Shown here: in pieces, positions 10,733-21,590 of the stretch
Numbering within the stretch: the first letter of the stretch is position 1
Layout: each line of letters starts with the position of its first letter
Notes under the pieces: generated by a model
The model's input: only the letters and a program-made list of their open reading frames with translations
Database searches by the model: none
What the model was told of the DNA's origin: nothing
Made by a program: the position numbers and the translations under genes
DNA from: Hellea sp.
Lineage (GTDB): Bacteria > Pseudomonadota > Alphaproteobacteria > Caulobacterales > Maricaulaceae
Assembly: GCA_029250925.1 (NCBI GenBank)
Contig: JAQXEH010000030.1
Location: 62,001 to 126,000 of the forward strand
Length of the DNA: 64,000 bases
Reading direction: 5' to 3'

Positions 10733-11131
10733 TTAGTTTTCTCCATCTGCACCTAAGGCTAGTACATTTCCCATGTATTCATGGATAATTTTTACAGCTT
10801 TAAGAGGACGGATCATTACCTTAAAGTCAGTTATTTCGCCTCCATCATTCCATGAAATAATATCAACACCATTAATAACTATATCATTTATATAAAATTG
10901 GAACTCTAGTACTGCCTGGTTATCACTAGTGACTTCACGAACATACTCGAAAGTACCGTTAGTAAAGACTTTAAACGCAGCAGATAAGTATTTTATAGTG
11001 AGTTCCTTTCCTATTTGTGGCGTATGAACTACAGGGGAATGAAAGACACAATCCTCAGAAATTAAATTATCAAGACCACCAATATTTCTAAAGCTTACTA
11101 TACTGTGCCAAGAACCTAAAGTATCAATCAT
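10733..11131 (-). CDS. NTF2-like / SnoaL-like protein
   Basis: About 130-aa alpha+beta pattern with SEDCVFHSPVVHTPQIGKELTIKYLSAAFKVF...VLEFQFYINDIVINGVDIISWNDGGEITDFKVMIRPLKA. Confidence 0.75.
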   Translation of the reverse strand: MIDTLGSWHSIVSFRNIGGLDNLISEDCVFHSPVVHTPQIGKELTIKYLSAAFKVFTNGTFEYVREVTSDNQAVLEFQFYINDIVINGVDIISWNDGGEITDFKVMIRPLKAVKIIHEYMGNVLALGADGEN

Positions 11132-11162
11132 ATTTGTCTTTCTTTAACCAAAGAATAAAAAT

Positions 11163-11187
11163 AAAAAAAGCCAGCCCGTAAGCTGAC
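11163..11187 (-). terminator. Rho-independent terminator downstream of pnp
   Basis: Minus strand GTCAGC-TTACGG-GCTGGC followed by a T run. Confidence 0.8.
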
Positions 11188-11213
11188 TTATTTATTTTTA
11201 AAATAGAAAAATT

Positions 11214-13427
11214 TTAGTCTTCATCTTTTTTCGCCTTCGTACGTCTTTTACGCTTCGGCTTTTCTTCATCTTTATCTTTGTCTTTATTACTGTCTTTATT
11301 ATCTTCACGCGGTTCACGAGGTATTTCAAGTCCAGTCTCTTGATCTACATATTTCATAGCAAGACGAACTTTACCTCTGTCATCAAAGCCCATAAGCTTA
11401 ACATAAACCTCTTGACCTTCTTTCAAATGGTCAGAAGGGTGGTTAACACGTTCTGGTAAGATCTGCGAAACGTGAACTAGGCCATCTTTTTTCCCAAAGA
11501 AGTTTACAAAGGCCCCAAAGTCTACAACTTTGACTACCTTACCCTTATAGATGACTCCAGCTTCCGGCTCGGCGGTAAGGCTGTGAATCCATTCCTTTGC
11601 GGCTTCTATAGATTTCTTATCCGTTGAAGCAATTTTAATCGTTCCATCGTCTTCAACTGAAACACGGGCCCCTGTTGTATCAACAATCTCACGGATAACC
11701 TTTCCGCCAGTCCCTATGACATCACGGATTTTGTCAACTGGGATTTTTACTGTTTCAATACGAGGTGCAAATTCTCCAACCTCTTCGCGTGAAACCTCTA
11801 AAGATTTATTCATCTCACCTAATATATGGAGTCGACCAGCATTAGCTTGCTCCAAGGCAGTTGTCATAATTTCTTCGGATATACCTGCAATTTTTATATC
11901 CATTTGTAATGATGTAATACCTTCTGAAGTGCCCGCAACTTTAAAGTCCATATCACCTAAATGATCCTCATCGCCTAAGATATCTGAAAGAACAGCAATG
12001 CCATCGTCTTCTTTTATAAGGCCCATAGCGATGCCTGATACAGGCCGTTTTAACGGTACTCCTGCATCCATCATTGCTAAAGAACAACCGCAAACGGTAG
12101 CCATGGAGGAAGAGCCATTGGACTCCATAATCTCAGAGACTAAACGAATAGTGTATGGGAAATCTTCAGGTGCTGGAAGCACTGCCTGCAGAGCTCTCCA
12201 GGCTAATTTTCCGTGACCTTGCTCTCTTCTTGATGTGCCGCCCATTCTTCCAGCTTCGCCAACTGAATAAGGAGGAAAATTATAATGTAGAAGAAATTTA
12301 TTTTTAATTGTGCCAGTTAGCTGATCGACAAACTGCTCGTCATCTGAAGTTCCTAATGTTGCTACGCAAAGGGCTTGTGTTTCGCCCCGAGTAAATAAAG
12401 CTGAGCCGTGTGTACGTGGTAACATGCCCGCTTCAGATACAATTGGACGAACCTCGTCTAACTTACGTCCATCAATTCTTTTCTTTGTTTTTATTACTGT
12501 AGACCTAACAGTAGATGATTCGATTGACTTGAAGACGTCAGAGAAAATATTATCAGCCATGCCATCAGGATTTGTTTCTGATCGACCTAACTCGTCCCAT
12601 GCAGATGATCGTGTCTCACGAAGTGCATCTTGGCGCTCCATTTTATCTGTTAATTTATAGGCTGCTTTAATTCCTTTTTCTGCAACTTTTTTCATAGATT
12701 TCTTAGCATCTGTAAGATCAGCAGCTTTGAACTCCCAAGCTGGTTTTCCTGCAGATTTAGCTAGCTTTTTGATGGCTTTTATAACGTCTTGGCATGACTC
12801 ATGAGCATACATTACCGCACCAAGCATTTGCTCTTCAGTTAATTCTTTTGCTTCTGACTCAACCATCATAACTGCATCCGATGTACCAGCCACGACAAGA
12901 TCTAAATCAGAATCATTGAGTTCACTTAAAGTAGGGTTAAGAACATAATCGCCTTCAATCAAACCAATTCTAGCTGCCGCAATAGGACCTTGGAAGGGAA
13001 CTCCCGATATCGTTAAAGCTGCAGACGCTGCAATCATTCCAAGCACATCCGGTTCATTCTCAAGGTCATGTTGAAGAACTGTAATAACTACCTGAACTTC
13101 ATTTTTAAAACCTTTCGGAAATAAAGGCCGGATTGGTCTATCCGTTAACCGAGCTATTAGTGTTTCTCTTTCTGTTGGTCGGCCTTCACGTTTAAAATAT
13201 CCGCCTGGCACTTTGCCCGCAGCATAAAATTTTTCCATATAATTAACCGTTAGTGGAAAAAAGCTTTGTCCCGGTTTTTCAGACCTTGCCGCGCAAACAG
13301 TGGCTAACAAAACTGTTTCGCCATAAGTTGCCAGAACTGCTCCATCGGCTTGACGTGCCATCCCGCCTGTTTCTAATTTAAGAGGGCGGCCTGCCCAATC
13401 GATCTCTACTGTGTGTTTATTAAACAT
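11214..13427 (-). CDS. pnp: Polyribonucleotide nucleotidyltransferase (PNPase)
   Basis: [44 protein letters not shown]; duplicated RNase PH domains, KH and S1 domains. Confidence 0.98.
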   Translation of the reverse strand: MFNKHTVEIDWAGRPLKLETGGMARQADGAVLATYGETVLLATVCAARSEKPGQSFFPLTVNYMEKFYAAGKVPGGYFKREGRPTERETLIARLTDRPIRPLFPKGFKNEVQVVITVLQHDLENEPDVLGMIAASAALTISGVPFQGPIAAARIGLIEGDYVLNPTLSELNDSDLDLVVAGTSDAVMMVESEAKELTEEQMLGAVMYAHESCQDVIKAIKKLAKSAGKPAWEFKAADLTDAKKSMKKVAEKGIKAAYKLTDKMERQDALRETRSSAWDELGRSETNPDGMADNIFSDVFKSIESSTVRSTVIKTKKRIDGRKLDEVRPIVSEAGMLPRTHGSALFTRGETQALCVATLGTSDDEQFVDQLTGTIKNKFLLHYNFPPYSVGEAGRMGGTSRREQGHGKLAWRALQAVLPAPEDFPYTIRLVSEIMESNGSSSMATVCGCSLAMMDAGVPLKRPVSGIAMGLIKEDDGIAVLSDILGDEDHLGDMDFKVAGTSEGITSLQMDIKIAGISEEIMTTALEQANAGRLHILGEMNKSLEVSREEVGEFAPRIETVKIPVDKIRDVIGTGGKVIREIVDTTGARVSVEDDGTIKIASTDKKSIEAAKEWIHSLTAEPEAGVIYKGKVVKVVDFGAFVNFFGKKDGLVHVSQILPERVNHPSDHLKEGQEVYVKLMGFDDRGKVRLAMKYVDQETGLEIPREPREDNKDSNKDKDKDEEKPKRKRRTKAKKDED

Positions 13428-13459
13428 ATCGTACTTTTTCTTTCTTCATCGTACATATA

Positions 13460-13543
13460 CCAAAGTATTTTGTTCCTTTGGATTCGCGCTTCATGCGCAT
13501 ATTACACATTAAAATGTGTAAAAGGCCGCCCGAATTGGCAGCC
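13460..13543 (-). other. Hairpin-rich rpsO-pnp spacer (putative pnp leader)
   Basis: Stems GGCTGCC-AATTCG-GGCGGCC-TTTT (13524-13543), TACACAT-TTTA-ATGTGTA (13503-13520) and CCAAAG-N10-CTTTGG (13460-13481), minus-strand sense. Confidence 0.6.
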
Positions 13544-13565
13544 CCTATAGTTTTTAAAGGCTAGC

Positions 13566-13835
13566 TTAGTGCCGTAGCCCTAATTTTTCGATTACGACCT
13601 TATAACGGGCCTCATCTTTTTTCTTTAAGTAAGCCAAAAGACGTCTTCGCTTTGCAACCATTGCTAATAAACCTCTACGCGAGTGATTGTCTTTTTTATT
13701 AGTTTTAAAATGCTCAGTTAAAGTTTTAATTCTATCAGTAAGAATTGCAACCTGAACTTCAGGTGATCCAGTATCCCCTGGTTTTGTGGCGTATTCGTTG
13801 ATCAACGCTGTTTTGCGTTCTTGTGTGATCGACAT
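13566..13835 (-). CDS. rpsO: 30S ribosomal protein S15
   Basis: [72 protein letters not shown]; start moved to 13835 from the over-extended ORF. Confidence 0.98.
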   Translation of the reverse strand: MSITQERKTALINEYATKPGDTGSPEVQVAILTDRIKTLTEHFKTNKKDNHSRRGLLAMVAKRRRLLAYLKKKDEARYKVVIEKLGLRH

Positions 13836-13854
13836 CGTAATTCTCCATATTAAT

Positions 13855-14760
13855 TTATAAATTAAACACTCTCTTGGGCTTATGATAACCCTCGGAAGTG
13901 CTACAAATAGCAACTGCTTTATTATCTAACATAGCTAAAATCCAATCAGGATGTTCAGCACTACCAGCTAATTTATTTACAATTGCACGTCCGTGTTTTA
14001 ATTCAGTGGCTTCAAATTCTGTAATGGCTAGCACCGGGATGTCGTCCAGTGCAGTCTCTACAGGCCTCAGAGCCTTTAAAACGTCGCCCCTATGACAGAG
14101 ATTTTCAAGTTCGTCTAGCGAAAAAGAATGGTTTAAATTGAAAGGCCCCACACTTGTTCGGCGAAGCATAGTAACATGGCCACAAGCATTAAGACTCAAA
14201 GCTAAATCTCTTGCTAAGGAACGGATATATGTTCCTTTTCCACAAATCACCCTAAAAGATGCCGAATTTTCATCATGCTTAGTTAATGTGAAAGTCTCAA
14301 CTAAGACCTGTCGTGATTTAATATCTACGACCTCACCCGAGCGCGCTAGTTCATAAGAACGCTTACCATTGATCTTAATTGCTGAATAGCGAGGGGGGAC
14401 TTGGTTAATCATACCTACAAAGTTTTTAAGTTGGCACTTTATGGCTTCTGTGGTTGGCCTAACCTCCGAGATAGAAATAACCTTTCCTTCCTTATCTAAG
14501 GTATCTGTATTTTCTCCAAATGTGAGGGTAAACTCATAAGTTTTTTGTGCATCCATCAAGAATGAAACGGTTTTAGTTGCCTCGCCCAAAGCAATAGGCA
14601 AAATACCTGTGGCTAATGGATCTAATGTTCCTGCATGGCCAGCTTTTTGAGCTGAAAAAAGGCGTCGAACCCTTCCTACTGAGGGCGTTGAACCTAAACT
14701 ATAGGGTTTGTCCAAAATTACCCAACCGCTTACAGGGTTACCTTTACGCTTTCGTGCCAT
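13855..14760 (-). CDS. truB: tRNA pseudouridine(55) synthase TruB
   Basis: [53 protein letters not shown]. Confidence 0.97.
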   Translation of the reverse strand: MARKRKGNPVSGWVILDKPYSLGSTPSVGRVRRLFSAQKAGHAGTLDPLATGILPIALGEATKTVSFLMDAQKTYEFTLTFGENTDTLDKEGKVISISEVRPTTEAIKCQLKNFVGMINQVPPRYSAIKINGKRSYELARSGEVVDIKSRQVLVETFTLTKHDENSASFRVICGKGTYIRSLARDLALSLNACGHVTMLRRTSVGPFNLNHSFSLDELENLCHRGDVLKALRPVETALDDIPVLAITEFEATELKHGRAIVNKLAGSAEHPDWILAMLDNKAVAICSTSEGYHKPKRVFNL

Positions 14761-14771
14761 AAGAGCCCACT

Positions 14772-15149
14772 TTAAATCAAGTCCTGCCTAACTTTTGGTT
14801 GGTCCAGTAAACGCGCCATGTCTTCTGCTGTGTCAAAGCTCCGGTCTGCAATAAATTTTAATCGAGGTGTTGATTTCATTTCCATTTCTTTACCAAGCCT
14901 GCCGCGTAAAAAAGAACTGCACCGCTGCAAGCCTTGTATGACTTTATCAATATCACCGCCTCCAAGGGGAGCGGCATAGACAAGTGCATGCTTAAGGTCA
15001 GGGGAAGACCTGACTTCTGAGATAGTTACAGAAACTCCTTGCAAATCCACATCACGGATATTTTCTTTTGCTAAAATTTCCGCTAAGGCCCTTCGAATAA
15101 GCTCGCCGGCCTTTAACTGCCGTTGGGATGGAGGCTTATTTTTAGTCAT
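14772..15149 (-). CDS. rbfA: 30S ribosome-binding factor RbfA
   Basis: QRQLKAGELIRRALAEILAKENIRD...VTISEVRSSPDLKHALVYAAPL; canonical operon position. Confidence 0.95.
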   Translation of the reverse strand: MTKNKPPSQRQLKAGELIRRALAEILAKENIRDVDLQGVSVTISEVRSSPDLKHALVYAAPLGGGDIDKVIQGLQRCSSFLRGRLGKEMEMKSTPRLKFIADRSFDTAEDMARLLDQPKVRQDLI

Positions 15150-15225
15150 AGATCTTTCCTGATAAAGTAACTTAGCAGTCTAAATAAACGCTTTGAACCG
15201 CTAAATTAGGTCGTTATACAAAAAT

Positions 15226-17748
15226 TTAGTCTAGTTTACGGTCAAGCATCTCAACAGTGAAACATTCAATTTGATCACCTTTGCGCAAATCGTGGTAATT
15301 TAAAAAACCCATTCCGCATTCCATTCCCGCCTGAACTTTTTCTACTTCATCCTTGAAGCGCTTTAGTGTCGAGAGCTCTCCCTCATGGATAACCACATCA
15401 TCACGCAGCAATCTTACTCCAGAACCCCGCTCAACGCGTCCTTCCGTTACCTTAGCTCCAGCTATTTTCCCTAATTTAGAAATATCAAAAATCTCAAGTA
15501 CTTCAGCGTAACCTATAAAGGTTTCTTTTCGCTCAGGTTCCAACATTCCCTCTAGTGCGCCTTTAACTTCATCAATCAAGCCATAGATAATTGAATAATA
15601 ACGGATTTCCACGCCCTCTTTTTCCGCCAGCTCTTTTGCCTGACGATTAGCACGAACATTGAAAGCAATAATGGGGGCATTAGAAGAAGCTGCAAGCTGC
15701 ACGTCTGACTCAGAAATACCGCCAGCAGAAGAGTAAACAACACGAGCTTTAACTTCATCATTACCCAGACTTTCAAGAGATGTTTTAATTGCTTGTGCAG
15801 AACCCTCAACATCTGCTTTCACCAATAAAGGCATTTCAGATGATGTCTTATTTGCTAGCTTAGCCATCATTTGCTCCATGGAAGCAGAACCAGAACTTTT
15901 TGTAATATCCTCTTTTCGTTTCCTAACCCTATACTCTGTAAGCTCTCTAGCTCTTTGTTCTGAGTCAACCACAGCAAAAGGTTCGCCGGGCGCGGGTGCA
16001 CCATCCATTCCCATAACCACAACGGGCGAAGAAGGGCTTGCTACTTTCAATTGAGAGTTACGCTCATCCATCATAGCCTTAACCTTACCCCAATATTCGC
16101 CAGCAACAACAATTTGTCCCCTCTTCAAGGTTCCTCTTTTTACGAGTAAAGTTGCAACAGGGCCGCGGCCCTTCTCAACTTTAGACTCAATGACTAAACC
16201 ATCAGCATTACGTGTTGGATTTGCCTTTAATTCCATCAGTTCCGCCTGATTTGATATAGCTTCAGCTAGGTCAGCTAATCCAGTTTTCTTTTTAGCGGAG
16301 ACCTGAACAGCTTGCACCTCGCCCGACATTGACTCAGTTATAACGTTGTGCTGAAGCAGATCAGTTTCTACTTTTTGTGGGTTAGCATCATAACTATCCA
16401 TTTTGTTTATTGCTATAATAATAGGAGTGTCAGCTGCATGAGCATACTTAATCGATTCAATAGTTTGAGGCATAACACCATCATCGGCAGCAACAACCAA
16501 AACTACAATGTCTACCGCTTGAGCGCCCCTAGTTCGCATTTCAGAAAATGCGGCATGCCCTGGTGTATCTAATACAGTAATCTGTTCGCCTGACTTAAGC
16601 TTAAGTTGATAAGCACCTATATGTTGAGTTATACCGCCTGCTTCTCCAGATGCCACATCAGTGGTTCTTAATGCGTCCAATAGCGAAGTCTTTCCGTGGT
16701 CAACATGCCCCATGACTGCAATTACCGGCGGACGAGGCTTACGATCATTCTCATCAGAAGGCGTATCATCTATAATAAAATTATCCTCCACATCCGCTTC
16801 AGCCACTCGTTTAACTGTGTGCCCAAAGTCTTCGACAACGAGTTGTGCAGTATCTGCATCAAGTATATCATTCATGGTAGCCATTGTGCCTTGTTGCATT
16901 AAATACTTCACAACATCACGGGCTCTTTCTGCCATGCGGTTTGATAACTCAGATAGAGTTATGGCTTCAGGTATTATAACTTCACGCTGTACTTTATCGC
17001 GATCCCCTAATCCACCACGCTGACGCTGCTTTTCTCTTTCTCTTGCTCTCTTAACAGAAGCAAGAGATCTCTGGCGTTCATCATCACCAGCTAATGCAGT
17101 TACAATAGTGAGCTTACCTCTTCTTCTCTTAGTCTCGCCTTTTGATCGTGTGGGTGGTGGTGCCGCACGTTTTTTCTTAACTCGGCCGCCTGCCTTTTCA
17201 ATTTCGCTTAAATTATCATCATCTTTTTTTAATGCAGCGGCTGCACCAACAGGCTTACGAGCAGCAAGCCTGGCAGCCTCTTCTCTCTGACGGTTCTCCT
17301 CTTCCGCTTCTAAACGTTTCAATTCAACTTCTTCTTCAGCTTTCTTTCTGGCTTGCAGCGTAGCCTTCTCAGCAACCATCCTTTGCTCACGCTCTGCTTG
17401 CTCAGCATTTTTCTTTGCATCTCTTACATCTGCCTCAGCCTTAGCAGTACTAAGAGCGCTTTGTCGTTTTTCGTATTCATCTTTGGATAGACCAAGTTTT
17501 TTAGCAGCTAAAGCAACCTCATCAACTTTTGGCTTTACAGGGGGAATTGAAATTTTGGATGCAACTTTGGGTTTAATAACTTCAGTATTTGAACCTGGCC
17601 TTATAATTACTTTTTTCTTTTTTTCTACTACGACAGCCTTTGATCGCCCTCCGGAAAATGACTGCCTTACGGAACCCCTCCCTGAAGAGCTCAGAGATAA
17701 TGGCTTACGGGCAATTTGTTTTTTGTCGTTTGTATCAGTCATTTTCAT
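15226..17748 (-). CDS. infB: Translation initiation factor IF-2
   Basis: [43 protein letters not shown]...[18 protein letters not shown]; charged coiled-coil N-terminus. Confidence 0.99.
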   Translation of the reverse strand: MKMTDTNDKKQIARKPLSLSSSGRGSVRQSFSGGRSKAVVVEKKKKVIIRPGSNTEVIKPKVASKISIPPVKPKVDEVALAAKKLGLSKDEYEKRQSALSTAKAEADVRDAKKNAEQAEREQRMVAEKATLQARKKAEEEVELKRLEAEEENRQREEAARLAARKPVGAAAALKKDDDNLSEIEKAGGRVKKKRAAPPPTRSKGETKRRRGKLTIVTALAGDDERQRSLASVKRAREREKQRQRGGLGDRDKVQREVIIPEAITLSELSNRMAERARDVVKYLMQQGTMATMNDILDADTAQLVVEDFGHTVKRVAEADVEDNFIIDDTPSDENDRKPRPPVIAVMGHVDHGKTSLLDALRTTDVASGEAGGITQHIGAYQLKLKSGEQITVLDTPGHAAFSEMRTRGAQAVDIVVLVVAADDGVMPQTIESIKYAHAADTPIIIAINKMDSYDANPQKVETDLLQHNVITESMSGEVQAVQVSAKKKTGLADLAEAISNQAELMELKANPTRNADGLVIESKVEKGRGPVATLLVKRGTLKRGQIVVAGEYWGKVKAMMDERNSQLKVASPSSPVVVMGMDGAPAPGEPFAVVDSEQRARELTEYRVRKRKEDITKSSGSASMEQMMAKLANKTSSEMPLLVKADVEGSAQAIKTSLESLGNDEVKARVVYSSAGGISESDVQLAASSNAPIIAFNVRANRQAKELAEKEGVEIRYYSIIYGLIDEVKGALEGMLEPERKETFIGYAEVLEIFDISKLGKIAGAKVTEGRVERGSGVRLLRDDVVIHEGELSTLKRFKDEVEKVQAGMECGMGFLNYHDLRKGDQIECFTVEMLDRKLD

Positions 17749-17856
17749 CTTTCAAACGGTAAGTCCATTAACCTTACCTTTAATGCGTTTTTTCTAACTT
17801 GCTTTAAGTCGTACAATCTAACGACCTAGCGTTTATATTCAATAAAGAAAAAGTCT

Positions 17857-18537
17857 TTATTTTATTTTTATTTCATGCTCTCTATCAGGCCAGTCCATAG
17901 GCACTAGGTCTACGAAACCAGAGAGTCGCTTTACTTCTATTGTTAATGTCTTGGCAAGCTTTCCTCTTTTTATTCCTGCATGAACAATCGATTCACGGGA
18001 TAAAGCCTCCCCAATTTTATTAGATGAAAAACACCCGACAACAATTGGGTCAGCAAAATTATATTCCCTATTCATTGCTTTAGATAAGGTTCGAATTTTA
18101 CCACGACCATCTGCTGATCCATCCGAAGCCTCAATCCTAATTGCAACTTCTGCCTCTCTTGCCATAGACTGCACTTGATCAAAACCAAGAGATATAGACC
18201 CTGCTTTACGTGCCATAGTAACCAAACCCAACACCCGTCTTGATAATAAACTTTCAGTCATGCTTAGTAAGTCATCCAAAACTTTAACTTTAGATTTAAA
18301 GCTTCTACTAAAAGCAGACTTAGATATAACCTCAGAAAGGGAACTAGAGTCACTACTAACCCAAACACCGCGTCCAGGCAATTTCCCAAGAATATCGGGG
18401 ACAACAACACCTGTTGGATCAGTCACAAATCTTATCATATCATAACGCTCACGAACTTCGCACTTCGCGATACACCTTCGTTCCTTAGGTTTGTGACCGC
18501 GCTTATCAAGATCATTTATTTCTGAAGTTATCTGCAA
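17857..18537 (-). CDS. YlxR (DUF448)-type RNA-binding protein with L7Ae-like C-terminal region
   Basis: ERRCIAKCEVRERYDMIRFVTDPTGVVVPDILGKLPGRGVWVSSD; sits between nusA and infB. Confidence 0.9.
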   Translation of the reverse strand: MQITSEINDLDKRGHKPKERRCIAKCEVRERYDMIRFVTDPTGVVVPDILGKLPGRGVWVSSDSSSLSEVISKSAFSRSFKSKVKVLDDLLSMTESLLSRRVLGLVTMARKAGSISLGFDQVQSMAREAEVAIRIEASDGSADGRGKIRTLSKAMNREYNFADPIVVGCFSSNKIGEALSRESIVHAGIKRGKLAKTLTIEVKRLSGFVDLVPMDWPDREHEIKIK

Positions 18538-18546
18538 TCAACCAAC

Positions 18547-20193
18547 CTAACCAAAAACGTCCTCAGCGGTGGGCTCAGATGAAGCTGTTGGCACCTCTTC
18601 TTTTTTATCTTCTTCTGGCACCAAAAGATCACTCTCATCAATCCAGCCAGCCTTAACTCTCGCTCGCATAATAAGTGATGTCGCATTTTCTTCAGAGAGC
18701 TTAAACTCCTCTAGCATACCATCTTCATGAACTTTTTCACCATTTTTTATCTCAGTATATCCACGTAAGTCATCAGGAACCAAACCAGCAACATCTTCTA
18801 CAGATAGCACTTCATTTTCTCCAAACTTAACAGCCATGGGAAGAGTTACCCCTTCTATCTCTAAAACATTGTCATGCACACCAGCGGCGCGGCGTTTTTC
18901 GTCCTGTTCTTTAGCAATTTTCTCTAGGTACTCCCGTGCACGGGTCTGTAACTCTTCCGCTGTTTCTGCGTCAAAGCCTTCAATAGACGTTAAATCATCG
19001 ATAGCAACATACCCAACTTCCTCCATAGTCTCGAAGCCTTCTGACACAAGAAGTTGAGCAATCATTTCATCTACATCCAGACCTACCATAAATAGCTCTG
19101 AACGCTCCTTGAACTCTACTTGGCGTCGCTCTGACTCCTGTTCCTCAGTTAGGATATCGATAGCCCAGCCTGAAAGCTGTGACGCAAGACGGACATTTTG
19201 CCCTCGACGGCCAATAGCCAGAGAGAGTTGCTCATCTGGAACCACGACTTCAATTCTATCATTTGCTTCATCAATAACAACTTTTGCAACCTCCGCTGGC
19301 TGTAAAGCATTCACAATAAAAGTTGCAGCATCTTCAGTAAACGGAATTATGTCAATGCGTTCACCCTGAAGCTCATTGACAACAGCTTGAACACGCGATC
19401 CACGCATACCAACACAAGCCCCGACCGGATCTATAGCTCCATCATTAGAGTAAACTGCAATTTTGGCCCGAGAACCAGGATCTCTAGCAACCGCAACAAT
19501 CTGAATTATTCCTTCGTATACCTCTGGTACTTCTTGAGAAAATAATTGAGCCATAAATTGAGGATGAGCACGAGAAAGGAATATTTGTGAACCACGAGGT
19601 TCTTCACGTACATCCATTATGTATGCTCTTATGCGGTCGCCGCCTTTGACGTTTTCACGTGGCAATGCTTGGTCACGCCTGATAACGCCTTCAGCCCTGC
19701 CTAAATCAACTATAATATGCCCATACTCAACGCGCTTAACAATTCCATTAATTATTTCGCCAACTCTATCCTTAAACTCAACAAACTGTCTTGCCCGTTC
19801 TGCCTCACGTATTTTTCCCATAATGATTTGTTTTGACATTTGCGCTTGCACTCGTCCAAATTCTAATGGCGGCAATGGTGTCGATATTTCGAACCCAATT
19901 ATAGCATCAGGATAATCCATCTTTGCGGTGGTAAGGTTAATTTGAGTCGAATCATTTTCAATCTCTTCGTCCTCAGTAACTGTTATAACACGACGCAAAC
20001 TTTGGTCACCAGTTACTGGGTCCAGCTTTGCTCTAATATCAAGTTCAGAGCCATAACGCATTTTAGCTGCCTTCTGAATAGCCTCTTCTATAGCCTCTAA
20101 CACAACCTCTTTAGGTATCGATTTTTCATCAGCAACTGCTCTAGCTATTTGTAATAACTCAAGTTTATTTGCACTAATTCCTGCAGTAGACAT
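18547..20193 (-). CDS. nusA: Transcription termination/antitermination factor NusA
   Basis: ELLQIARAVADEKSIPKEVVLEAIEEAIQKAAKMRYG, S1 and KH domains, DPVGACVGMRGSRVQAVVNELQGERIDIIPF. Confidence 0.98.
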   Translation of the reverse strand: MSTAGISANKLELLQIARAVADEKSIPKEVVLEAIEEAIQKAAKMRYGSELDIRAKLDPVTGDQSLRRVITVTEDEEIENDSTQINLTTAKMDYPDAIIGFEISTPLPPLEFGRVQAQMSKQIIMGKIREAERARQFVEFKDRVGEIINGIVKRVEYGHIIVDLGRAEGVIRRDQALPRENVKGGDRIRAYIMDVREEPRGSQIFLSRAHPQFMAQLFSQEVPEVYEGIIQIVAVARDPGSRAKIAVYSNDGAIDPVGACVGMRGSRVQAVVNELQGERIDIIPFTEDAATFIVNALQPAEVAKVVIDEANDRIEVVVPDEQLSLAIGRRGQNVRLASQLSGWAIDILTEEQESERRQVEFKERSELFMVGLDVDEMIAQLLVSEGFETMEEVGYVAIDDLTSIEGFDAETAEELQTRAREYLEKIAKEQDEKRRAAGVHDNVLEIEGVTLPMAVKFGENEVLSVEDVAGLVPDDLRGYTEIKNGEKVHEDGMLEEFKLSEENATSLIMRARVKAGWIDESDLLVPEEDKKEEVPTASSEPTAEDVFG

Positions 20194-20201
20194 AAGGTCT
20201 C

Positions 20202-20768
20202 CTATTCGCTTTTTTTACTGGTTTTTAGTTGTTTTTCTATTTCATTGGCTAAATGTTTTGCATCTTGGCCTTCTTTAATAAGCCTATCTGTAATCAATAA
20301 CTTCGACTCAGAAATCCATTCAAATGGAATCTGCGCAGTTTCACTGTCATCATCTAAATCAATATCTACATTACTACCTTCAACTCCAGCCAGCACACCA
20401 CGAAATCTTTTACGCCCCTCTACCATCCTGTCTAAGTCTATCCTAGCTGCATAACCGACATAATTTTCAAAGTCTTGGATAGAAGTTAAGGGACGCTCTA
20501 ACCCCGGTGATGACACTTCGAGTATAAATGGATCATGAATCGGGTCTTCAACATCAAGTGTAGCAGTAAGCTCACGCGAAAGTTTTTCGCACTCCGAAAT
20601 ACCTAAGAGGCCATCAGAAACTCTTTCAGCCATCACCTGAACTGTCTTCTTTCTGCCTGACTGCACTCTTATTCTTACTATATTTAAACCCATACTTTTA
20701 GCGATAGGGTCAGCAATTGCGAATATTCGTTCATCGGTATGCGTTTTAGTCTTCATAATATCTTTCAT
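20202..20768 (-). CDS. rimP: Ribosome maturation factor RimP
   Basis: GISECEKLSRELTATLDVEDPIHDPFILEVSSPGLERPLTS motif; first gene of the nusA-infB operon. Confidence 0.95.
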   Translation of the reverse strand: MKDIMKTKTHTDERIFAIADPIAKSMGLNIVRIRVQSGRKKTVQVMAERVSDGLLGISECEKLSRELTATLDVEDPIHDPFILEVSSPGLERPLTSIQDFENYVGYAARIDLDRMVEGRKRFRGVLAGVEGSNVDIDLDDDSETAQIPFEWISESKLLITDRLIKEGQDAKHLANEIEKQLKTSKKSE

Positions 20769-20788
20769 CTTCTAACTAAGAGAGCAAT

Positions 20789-20813
20789 AAAAAAGGCGGC
20801 CTTTTGGGCCACC
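20789..20813 (-). terminator. Rho-independent terminator between trmB and rimP
   Basis: Minus strand GGTGGCC-CAAAA-GGCCGCC-TTTTTT. Confidence 0.85.
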
Positions 20814-20897
20814 CTGCAAGCATCCTGTGCTAGAGGTAATTTCATTCTTAATTAGGTGTATAATAATAACTTTGCAAGCTTTAAGTTAATTTAACCA

Positions 20898-21581
20898 TTA
20901 AAATTTTATAAAATCAAAAAAATGCCCTTGCCTGCCTTCTTCCAATGCCTTTTCTAAATATCTCGTTTCAGGCCAATCTTTATGGCGCTCCATCCAATCT
21001 TTTCTTTCAGACACACGCCATTCAAAACCACCATGCCTTTTAATTCTCGTGAGTACCCAGTCTACATAATCCGGAATATCACTTCCAAACCTAAGTGTGC
21101 CTTTCTCATTAATTACGCGGTAAAGGTCAGAAAGTAATTTTTCATTTATAAGCCTACGCTTGTTATGTCTTTTTTTTTGCCAAGGGTCTGGGAAAAGTAT
21201 AAAAACTCGATTTAAACTATTGTCAGGCAATAAATTAATTACATCCCTTGCGTCACCCCTATACAATAAAATATTTATGAGTCCTTGATCAACAACCCCC
21301 TTAACAGCCTTTGCTACGCCATTTAAAAAAGGCTCAACGCCTATTATTGTGACATCAGGGTTATTTTTTGCCTGCCATAAAATATGTTCGGCACCCCCAA
21401 ATCCAATTTCTAACCAAACTTCCCCCTTAATATTAATTAGAGGGTTTTTTGCTTCTATTACTAATTTACTAATATCAATTTTGGGGTACTCTTTTTCCAT
21501 GAGTATTTTTTGATTAGGACTTAAAGGCTTTCCCTTAGATCTACCGAAAGTCCTCAGGGGTTTTAAAATATTTTCTTTCAT
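20898..21581 (-). CDS. trmB: tRNA (guanosine(46)-N7)-methyltransferase
   Basis: WLEIGFGGAEHILWQAKNNPDVTIIGVEPF and VFILFPDPWQKKRHNKRRLI motifs. Confidence 0.97.
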   Translation of the reverse strand: MKENILKPLRTFGRSKGKPLSPNQKILMEKEYPKIDISKLVIEAKNPLINIKGEVWLEIGFGGAEHILWQAKNNPDVTIIGVEPFLNGVAKAVKGVVDQGLINILLYRGDARDVINLLPDNSLNRVFILFPDPWQKKRHNKRRLINEKLLSDLYRVINEKGTLRFGSDIPDYVDWVLTRIKRHGGFEWRVSERKDWMERHKDWPETRYLEKALEEGRQGHFFDFIKF

Positions 21582-21590
21582 TCTTTCATC

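Noticed and set aside
13836-13913. Extended N-terminus of the rpsO ORF overlapping truB
   Set aside because: S15 proteins begin near MSITQERK; the start at 13835 removes the overlap.
20881-20898. TTAA-N6-TTAACCAT as a CtrA site
   Set aside because: Spacing is 6 rather than the canonical 7, and it sits at the 3' end of trmB rather than at a promoter.
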